Source: Nymphaea colorata
Taxonomy: Eukaryota; Streptophyta; Magnoliopsida; Nymphaeales; Nymphaeaceae
Assembly: GCF_008831285.2 (NCBI RefSeq)
Contig: NC_045138.2
Coordinates: 21,549,934-21,613,933, forward strand
Direction of reading: 5' to 3'
DNA: 64,000 bases
Shown here: piece by piece, positions 59,489 through 64,000 of the stretch
How positions within the stretch are numbered: position 1 is the first letter of the stretch
Layout: each line of letters opens with the position of its first letter
Translations under genes and position numbers: made by a program
Notes under the pieces: generated by a model
Database searches by the model: none
What the model saw: the letters and a program-made list of their open reading frames with translations, nothing else
What the model was told of the DNA's origin: nothing

Positions 59489-62400
59489 CTTAAGGGGAAT
59501 TAAAACCCTAAGGAATGAATGAGATTACTACCGAAGCTGGGCTTTGTGTTACTTGTGTGCTTAAGAGTTAAGACAGAAACCTAAAACAGAGAGGAAGGTC
59601 GATAGCTACTTGGTAGCTATGATGAAGAGGATCATGGTAAGGGATGCGATGGTGGCTGTGGAGCACCACCTGAACCAGGTGGAACCGGCGATAGGGGGCT
59701 TGGAGGGGAGGATGCACTGGATGGACCAACGCCTGGATGGAATGGACGCATGCCTGGAGACCCTAATTGCTGAGCAACAGACAATGGCGACCCTGCTACG
59801 TGAAAGTCTCTGACAAGGTACGCAATGCTCTCCTAGTTTAGAGCAAACGCAAATTGATGATCGAAGGGGAAATAGCTAGCCGCCAAATGGTGCAAGAGGA
59901 TCTGCTTGGAAAACTTCGAAGATGGAAACGTTCACCGGAGATGGCCCCGTTAGCTGGGTGTTCCAATTGGAACAATACTTCGAATGCAAGGGAATCGTGG
60001 AAGAGCAGAAAGTGAATCAAGCAGCCATCTACTTCGAAGGAGAGGTGATACATTGGTATCGCTGGCTACTATCACACCAGGGGAAGCCGGATTGGGAAAT
60101 CCTCGTCAGAGAGATCACCACCCACTTTGGGCCCTCAATCTTTATAATGTCAAGCTCTCGAGAATTAGGTAGACAGGCACGGTGGTAGAGTATCCAGAAA
60201 ATTTTGAGGCATTTACGAACATGATTCGTGGCTGGCCCCTAGAGGCCCTTATTGGGGCATTTGTCGGAGGTCTTAAGGATGAGCTACGAATCAAAGTACC
60301 CTGAACCTTGTTAGAATGCTTCGAAACTGCTTGCATGGTGGAGGAAAACTACCGACAACAACACATCACCGACAAGAACTGGTCTAACGCCAGGATCATT
60401 CAGCGAAGCCGGATGAATGCAGAAACTCTCCCTTATGCAATGACTGGGGCCAAGGCGAGCAACCTACCTCGCCAAGTCATGAGGCATCAGACGCCTGAGC
60501 AAATAAAGGAAAAGCGGCGTTAGGGCATTTGCTTCCATTGCGATCGCCCATGGGCACCAGGGCATAATTGCTGACGGTTACATATGTATTTGGTTGAAAA
60601 AGGGGAGGAATCCCCTGACGAAGAAGAAGAAACCCCCACAGCTGAAGACACAACAGCTCCGGTAGAAGAGGCACCACTAGAGATCTCCCTGCATGCGCTT
60701 GCAGGGGATGGGTTCCCCTACTGATGAGAATTAAAGGGCAACAAGGTGGCAGGAAGGTAAGTGTTTTGATCAACACTAGATCAATACACAACTTCATTTG
60801 TGAGAAATCTGCCCGTGCTCTGGGGTACAGTGTGGAGACGCAGCCCACTTTCGATGTGGTGGTTGGGGACGACAATACCCTCAAGTGCAGGGGTAGATAC
60901 CACCAAGAAATACTTGAAAAACAGGGCCACAAGTTCCTTGTCCAACTATACGCACTCGCCATGGGTGGAGCCGACTTGATCTTGGCTATCCAATGGTTAC
61001 GTGACATTGGAGAAGTGGTCTGAGATTTCATTGGCACGAAAATGCAATTCCACGGCCCAAAAGAGGAGAAATTAACACTCGCGGCAGCTCCCAAGAAGTA
61101 GGAGGAAAAGGAGGAGAAGGAGAATTATCATCACTTAAGAGATCACCTAAGTGTTCACTTGAAACTGGCGCATTCATCCAGAAAATAGAAAAAAAAAATC
61201 ACTTTTCCCATTTCCATGTCTTGTACAATTTCTAATACTTTCTCTAATTCTAAGCTAAAGCAAGAGAATCTGATCATAACTCACAAAACTAGCCGACACC
61301 AAAGTCACATGGGTATCAGTATGGATTCATGTACTACAATGCAAGTATAGACAGAAAAATTTTAGAAAACATGGATACCGGGTATGGAAGAGTTTGTACG
61401 TATATGTATACACAGGGGCAGAGGGAGGGGGGGGCGCCTAGGCCATGGCCCCACCCCAACCAATTTTTTTTAAAAAAATCTAGTGTAAAAATTGAATTTT
61501 TTTTTTGTCTCAATGTATTTTTTGAATATAAGTTCAGTTTGGCCCTACCTAAATCCAATCCACAAAACCCAGGGCTCCGCCCCTGTGTATACATTGAAGG
61601 GAAAACTTTGAGAAACTTATAATTTTGTGGTATTAATTTGTAAATTTTAAATATTTATGTTTGTTTTATAATATGAATTCATAATTTTTTGTAATATGAA
61701 TAAACTTAGTGGACTTAATACAAAATTTTTAAAAGTTAAAAAGAGAAAGGGGCGCTGCAACAAGGTATGCTCCCTCTCTCTCTCTCTCTCTCTCTCTCCA
61801 TCCATTTTTTTCCAAACTTAAAAAAAAGGGTATATCGGGGATGTGTCCCCAAACCTGTCACGCCATACCAGCACACCAACACAGGTATGAGGACATGTTC
61901 CCCAAACCCATGTGACTTAGTCGACCGCATGAAACTGGTAGAAAAAGCAAAACAAAATTATAGTCTAAACGAAATGAAAAATTTGAATATCCAATGACAA
62001 GCTGCTAAAGTTTTAAAGTATTCTCATACCACATTGAAGGCACTGCTGGGCATAAGCAGAACTATTAGTTGTAGCAACAGAAGCTGCATCCACATAAGCT
62101 TTAGATCGACATAACTTAGTAACCTGGATATTAACAAGTGTATATGGAGGTTTGAGAAACAGCAGTAGTTCATCCTGAAGGACCTAAACAATGCTTGAAA
62201 GATGAAAAAACTAATCGAAACAACATCAATATCGAAGAAGTAGAGAAAACATCAAATCTATAAGGATTGCCTAACAATGCTCAACTTTTGCATGGGATAA
62301 CTAAAGTCATTTTTGGTGACCTACTATGTCACATGGGCACTGGGTGCAGCTGCTAGTGCAGCACTCTTCACAAAGAACTTGGGCATGGGGTGAAGCAACA

Positions 62401-62829
62401 TATGGGTGTGTATGTGTGTGAAAGTTTAAAGTAAAAAAAAATTCTATAAATTGTAAAATAAGCCTCGGATTGTAAAAGAAAAAAGAAACGTTAAAATAGA
62501 AGAAAGACCCATATATACCTAATGCTGGAGAATGCAGAACTTTCACACATCGCCCAATACAATGTGGGATGCATAATAATAATTGCAGAAAGGAGAAAAA
62601 GTTATTTCAGTATACCTATAACCTAAAATCACGTGGCTTCATCTAATTTACAATTACATCACTCATGTTATCAAACAAAACAAGAATATTAAACAAAGAA
62701 TGATTGGTCCAAATGGCACTTACAAATTCTCTTTTAATAGTAGCACATGAATCCAAAGTCATAACTTCTTCACTCGACCTCTTTAGTGAAGGATTGGATT
62801 CTTGGATAACCTGTGATGAAGATGAACAT
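42017..62829 (-). CDS. CHFR-like E3 ubiquitin ligase, 3' nine exons (274 residues), 5' end outside window
   Basis: Minus-strand exons in order are 62829-62724, 62123-62030, 59098-58988, 56086-55986, 50877-50812, 50725-50638, 49404-49344, 43336-43273 and 42151-42017. All have GT-AG borders and keep one frame (826 bp). The sequence matches the part of plant CHFR-type ligases after the RING domain: [19 protein letters not shown], then a Cys-rich region with [30 protein letters not shown] and [15 protein letters not shown], then GKTLQDVI. The C-terminal [16 protein letters not shown] arrangement (C-x5-C, H-x5-H) fits the poly(ADP-ribose)-binding PBZ finger at the end of CHFR. CHFR ligases ubiquitinate mitotic-checkpoint targets in animals; the plant role is less clear. 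The FHA and RING exons must lie beyond 64000. Introns are very long and full of transposons. Confidence 0.85.
43464..43645 (+). repeat. Left LTR of the Copia element
   Basis: 182 bp starting TGTTAAAGATAC and ending CGTAACA. Every base matches the right LTR by eye. It contains a perfect 12-bp inverted repeat with a 4-base loop (43569-43596) and a terminal (CT)n run. Confidence 0.97.
43646..43660 (+). other. Primer binding site of the Copia element
   Basis: The sequence TGGTATCAGAGCGGG starts directly after the left LTR. TGGTATCAGAGC is the plant Copia site complementary to the 3' end of initiator tRNA-Met, which primes minus-strand DNA synthesis. A leader of about 680 bases follows before the gag ATG. 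Confidence 0.93.
44344..48576 (+). CDS. Copia gag-pol polyprotein, 1410 aa, intact
   Basis: One open frame encodes all retrotransposon proteins. The gag region runs from about residue 26 ([11 protein letters not shown]) to 215, with a CCHC zinc knuckle at C251/C254/H259/C264. Aspartic protease has DSGA at 368-371. The integrase zinc-binding region has H496, H501, C522 and C525, and the catalytic D553, D616 and E652 have exactly 35 residues between the last two. Reverse transcriptase begins near 913, with D1009 in QLDVKNAFL and YVDD at 1094-1097. RNase H has D1257, E1298 and D1334, and its usual AE[AS]EY block reads AESKY here. The stop at 48574-48576 overlaps the polypurine tract. All hallmark catalytic residues are present. 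The long untranslated leader and the opposite orientation mean it is not part of the CHFR-like mRNA. Confidence 0.98.
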   Translation: MAENSKSEGSTNYKMAGNSFSYGTTMKLNGSNYEIWSRVFIMSVAGHRKKYIFEEDEPIEKKGIYAAWDEDNYIVMSWIMNSVESHIAPTIAYYTKAKDMWSFLRKTYSHATNVIKILQLEEELCNIRQGDQDLSQYFATLTAAYERLKALRPPCQHCYASHVETGMVAKFLSGLSSEYSVAKSQILTGSELPDLADTYNRLSRFAVTLSQTTHDIPVSALVISGGRGPSSFGGTRGRGTGRGAGRGRFQCSYCGKIGHLEDRCWDKHPHLRSNVSSGRGGGRITTSRGPSSSQATHSKTTISMVESSTDPSISMSYSLNLSKDEYDRVLAQRSGSTSASTSTNAAVVDSAFSVGAPTADPGMTWMIDSGASRHCCNQPQNFSSFVRFSTPQYVKLADGKLSPVLGSSDIYLPHLGTITHVLYAPQFPVNLISVKQLAIDLQCKVIFESDSCSFQDLPTGKMIGGGHEREGLYFLSIPVDVAASSVPSKPSPFQWHLRLGHPSVPKLRRMFPDIPASESFLCDACQLGKHTRSSFPSSQSPSSQSPFDLIHVDVWGPSRVPFRSCFRYYLVLVDDFTRVSWVFLLRERSEVICILQKFIKEIKTQFGFIVKNIRTDNALEFKSSILLQFYADHGIRPQYTCPHTSQQNGVAERKHRQLLNVARTLMLHSHMPAYFWGDAILTACYLINRLPSSSIQDRIPIQILYPGRSLFHLPPKVFGCTCFAHILGPNKSKLAAQAIKCIFIGYSANQKGYKCFDPVTKKDIISADVTFFESRPYFPPSSPSSSEMHAPIPLPIPPVSLESFPSSQPRSHEHFLEPPLVYTRRLGPSLNRPPASSQEVSSTDKTDSGLSDDYSAADLPIAIRKGKRQCTLHPISNSVSTAHLSTHLVQFDQALSSHVIPSSHHHALLDPRWRQAMQEEMDALLSRETWDLVDPPTRCDVVGSRWVFTIKYHSDGSVERFKARLVAKGYTQTYGVDFFETFSPVARLGTIRLIISLAVQREWPLFQLDVKNAFLYGDLSEIVYMQQPPGFERQGECSKVCKLKKAIYGLKQSPRAWFQKLTEVLSKCGFSRSQLDHSLFIKRGSAGLVILIVYVDDIVLTGENDQEIAQTKEFLQQHFVTKDLGQLRYFLGIEVARSNKGVVVSQRKYALDLLQETGLLGAKPATLPMNPRIHIHDDDSEPFDSRSYRSLIGKLLYLTVTRPDISFAVNKLSQFMEKPRKVHWDAALMIVRYLKSAPGKGLWFKKGECVDIEAYSDADYAGSVDDRKSTTGFCVFVGGNLISWRSKKQNVVARSSAESKYRAMAQTMAEMSWVRSLLVELDVSVNLPMKMYCDNKAATYIANNPVFHERTKHIEVDCHYIRDLVQGGIVSTIHVSSEDQAADILTKALPIGDFLRCCNKLSMIDIYAPA
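48575..48583 (+). other. Polypurine tract of the Copia element
   Basis: GAGGGGGAG lies immediately before the right LTR and overlaps the gag-pol stop codon. It primes plus-strand DNA synthesis in LTR retrotransposons. Confidence 0.9.
48584..48765 (+). repeat. Right LTR of the Copia element
   Basis: 182 bp, identical to the left LTR, followed by the GGGAC target duplication. The inverted repeat recurs at 48689-48716. Confidence 0.97.
49405..50637. other. CHFR-like intron with a possible retroelement remnant (about 49740-50540)
   Basis: The segment contains ordinary-looking non-repetitive text with GCTTTATATAGC and a CAATAAGGAATAA poly(A)-like signal near 50482. This resembles the U3/R region of an LTR or the end of a processed insertion. 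I could not find the matching second copy, a primer site or a target duplication, and the short minus-strand frames here have no recognisable domain. Confidence 0.3.
50878..55985. other. 5.1-kb CHFR-like intron with an unexplained gene-like block (about 52600-55500)
   Basis: The intron has no transposon coding sequence. From about 52600 the plus strand becomes T-rich, with exon-like GC-richer patches at about 52980-53045, 54450-54595 and 55255-55340. Plausible donors (CAAGGTAAGT at about 53045, GAGGTAAGTT at about 54588) and an acceptor (TTTGCAG at about 55250) are visible. No conserved protein is encoded. It could be a non-coding RNA gene, a captured gene fragment or part of a large non-autonomous element. 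Confidence 0.35.
56087..57293. other. CHFR-like intron, AT-rich, nothing recognised
   Basis: This is the first part of the intron between exons 58988-59098 and 55986-56086. I see no coding sequence or clear repeat before the hAT-like element at 57294. Confidence 0.5.
57294..57886. mobile_element. hAT-like non-autonomous element with 8-bp target duplication
   Basis: Ends are CTATGTCACATGGGTAC and GTACCTATGTGACATAG, a good inverted pair. The flanks CTCAGAAT (57286-57293) and CTCATAAT (57887-57894) form an 8-bp duplication with one mismatch. Subterminal regions repeat GGTAC and CCGTACC phrases. The interior is AT-rich and encodes no transposase, so it would need one supplied elsewhere. It lies in the CHFR-like intron between exons 58988-59098 and 55986-56086. 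Confidence 0.75.
58456..58603. repeat. 77-bp tandem duplication in a CHFR-like intron
   Basis: A unit beginning ACTTTTCTCTAGGTTAACAT at 58456 recurs at 58533 with only a few differences near its middle and end. It suggests a recent local duplication. Confidence 0.9.
59414..59485. repeat. (CATA)n(TA)n microsatellite inside the Gypsy LTR-like end
   Basis: About four CATA units run into about twenty-eight TA units. Confidence 0.93.
59610..61023 (+). pseudogene. Broken Gypsy gag-protease frames
   Basis: Gag begins at about 59610 with a predicted coiled, charged start. The retrotransposon gag core follows ([18 protein letters not shown] near 59931), then a frame change near 60140 and continuation through EYPENFEAF and [10 protein letters not shown]. 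In-frame stops occur at about 60167, 60302, 60521 and after the zinc-knuckle-like [14 protein letters not shown] (about 60533-60574). The protease part (60724-61023) carries NTRS where the family has the catalytic Asp-Thr-Gly, so it cannot be active. No downstream polymerase is present. Stops of the TAG/TGA type and G-to-A changes fit ageing by cytosine deamination. Confidence 0.75.
61300..61920. mobile_element. Probable hAT-like element with CAAAGTCACATGGGTA/CCCATGTGACTTAG ends, containing a nested MITE
   Basis: Its ends resemble the inverted ends of the elements at 31096 and 57294. Target duplications are not recognisable, so the outer boundary is less certain. A separate 173-bp element is nested in it at 61413-61585. 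A (CT)n run lies at about 61770-61798. No transposase frame is present. Confidence 0.5.
61413..61585. mobile_element. 173-bp hAT-type MITE with CAGGGGC ends and a perfect 8-bp duplication
   Basis: The element begins CAGGGGCAGAGG and ends CTCCGCCCCTG, an inverted pair typical of short hAT derivatives with CAGGGGCGGAG-type ends. It is flanked on both sides by TGTATACA (61405-61412 and 61586-61593), an exact 8-bp duplication. Because the duplication is itself a palindrome, an alternative reading is a 15-bp inverted repeat. It is nested inside the 61300-61920 element. Confidence 0.75.
62325..62570. mobile_element. Partial member of the CTATGTCACATGGG family
   Basis: The left end CTATGTCACATGGGCACTGGG is clear. 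The right end is uncertain and may have been lost, so the stated end is a guess. It lies in the short CHFR-like intron between exons 62724-62829 and 62030-62123. Confidence 0.45.
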
Positions 62830-63220
62830 CTGAAAGGTGGTAATTTTGTATGAAGGGTTGATAAAAGTTCTAAAGATATAGCCATTAGATTATCTCAAAA
62901 AAGAAAATGTTATAATTGGATGGATACCATTTGTTCCAACAAAAATGAAATTTATAAACAAATAATTAAATCAAATCAGGTGTTGGAAACTTCGATATAC
63001 AATTTAAAGAAAATCATGTGTATCAACATTGTAAGCACAGAGTTGTACCATAAAATATCTTAATAGATGTATTGGGACTAAGGGAAGAGCCAACATGGTG
63101 ATGGTACATGCTGGAAGTAACTGCTACATTCAGCTAAAAGTCTTCAACTTAGGATACTGTAAAAACTCTCACAATGTAGGTACAGAAAGAGCCTAAGGAA
63201 GAAAGAACTAATGACATTTA

Positions 63221-63402
63221 GGGGCCATTTGATAGATTGGAAACTTGGAATTGGAAAAATATTTCTGGAAATATATTTCTTGGAATAAAGGAATGGACAA
63301 AATCTTTCCAATTCCCATTTTGATGTGTGTGTGATGATTAAGAAATATATTTCCAGAATATATTTCTTAGTTTGATGAAAAAGAAATATATTTCCAAGTT
63401 CA
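63221..63402. repeat. Possible MITE with GGGGCCATTTGATAG start
   Basis: The start resembles ends of common plant MITEs. Repeated AAATATATTTC phrases occur in both orientations, and the right side holds an inverted CTTGGAA-type segment (TTTCCAAGTTC). No target duplication was fixed. Confidence 0.35.
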
Positions 63403-64000
63403 GTGTTAGAAATTGGGGGAAACTGCCGTCGAAAACGTCGACGGACGCCAGCCACATGCTGTAGGCCAATTCAGCTCCTTCAAGGCCGGCTGCAATCTCA
63501 CACCCACCCCGCTGCTATAGGGTGTTCAAGGTCTCACCTGCTGGAGCCACGTCCGGTAGTGCGTCCGTCTCCTTCTGGAAACTTTGCAGAGACAGACAAC
63601 GTTGAGGAGAAGGCGTCACTCGCAGAATTATGCGAGTTATCTAAATTCGTTCCTTGCACCGATGGTTTTGAAAATTGGGCAGCAACTTGTTACATGAATG
63701 AGGAGTAGACGCTCCAAACTTCAGCTCCTAACAAGCTCCTTGGTCAAAACGAGTGAAGGATCAAGCTCGCCTGCACCGCCAGTGGCTGACAGAACCCGAT
63801 AGCAGCCGATTGCGAGTTTCTCTTCGATAGATATTGGGCGTTAACTCCTCCCTGGTCCGATCGAGCTGAAACTTGGCAGGAACAATCTCAGGATGTCTGC
63901 GGTCCTATCTTCATCAAGCTCGACGGCTGAAAACAGCCGTGGAATGCCCAGCAATCGAGTTATCAGTCGCCAGTCTCTGGTAGAGTCTTTCTCAGCTTGC
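63403..64000. other. GC-richer stretch at the window edge, identity unknown
   Basis: It stands out from the AT-rich neighbours and contains a plus-strand frame of 101 codons (63403-63708) without recognisable domains. On the minus strand an exon-like frame ends at a GTGAG donor near 63537. Its predicted peptide does not resemble the FHA or RING parts of CHFR. It could be an upstream exon, a fragment of another gene or a transposon edge. The sequence continues beyond the window. Confidence 0.3.

Larger units (their letters stand above)
59279..61100 (+). mobile_element. Decayed Ty3/Gypsy retrotransposon relic (LTR-like end, gag and protease only)
   Basis: A TG-start, CA-end segment at about 59279-59574, containing a (CATA)n(TA)n run, resembles a left LTR. 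It is followed by gag-like and protease-like frames on the plus strand. Reverse transcriptase, RNase H and integrase are absent, and no right LTR was found, so the copy is truncated as well as mutated. It lies within the CHFR-like intron between exons 62030-62123 and 58988-59098, opposite to the gene. LTR boundaries are approximate. Confidence 0.75.

Noticed and set aside
63490-63720. An upstream FHA or RING exon of the CHFR-like gene
   Set aside because: The minus-strand translation with the donor-like end has no Cys/His RING spacing and no resemblance to FHA motifs, so it was not joined to the gene.

Overview
The window reads as nuclear DNA of a flowering plant. It has AT-rich intergenic DNA, genes split by GT-AG introns of up to several kb, plant gene families, long (TA)n microsatellites and many transposon remnants. 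I could not determine the species. All gene structures below were assembled by hand from reading frame, splice signals and family knowledge. No database search was run.

Five protein-coding genes are supported. (1) The 3' half of a DCAF13/SOF1 WD-repeat ribosome-biogenesis gene, + strand, 64-3001, with its 5' end outside the window. (2) A complete TMEM41-like VTT-domain membrane protein gene, + strand, 4913-10568, 4 exons, 276 aa. (3) A single-exon plant acidic protein of unknown function, + strand, 20880-21818, 312 aa. (4) A complete NIPA-type magnesium transporter gene, - strand, 33677 down to 25343, 9 exons, 345 aa. (5) The 3' nine exons of a CHFR-like E3 ubiquitin ligase gene, - strand, 62829 down to 42017, with its FHA/RING-encoding exons to the right of the window. 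These genes belong to unrelated housekeeping pathways and do not form a cluster.

The most notable mobile element is a complete Ty1/Copia retrotransposon (43464-48765). Its two 182-bp LTRs are identical, it has a 5-bp target duplication (GGGAC), an initiator-tRNA-Met type primer binding site, a polypurine tract and one uninterrupted 1410-codon gag-pol frame. It lies inside an intron of the CHFR-like gene, in the opposite orientation. Other CHFR introns hold a decayed Ty3/Gypsy gag-protease relic (59.3-61.1 kb) and several hAT-like non-autonomous elements. Two members of one such family, at 31.1 and 57.3 kb, have recognisable 8-bp target duplications.

The intergenic blocks (3.0-4.9, 10.6-20.9, 21.8-25.3 and 33.7-42.0 kb) contain mostly fold-back elements, SINE-like fragments, microsatellites, small tandem duplications and degenerate repeats. 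I found no tRNA or rRNA gene, no CRISPR array and no new multi-gene system. The best leads are the young Copia insertion, the hAT-like family and a few unexplained GC-rich or intron-like islands.
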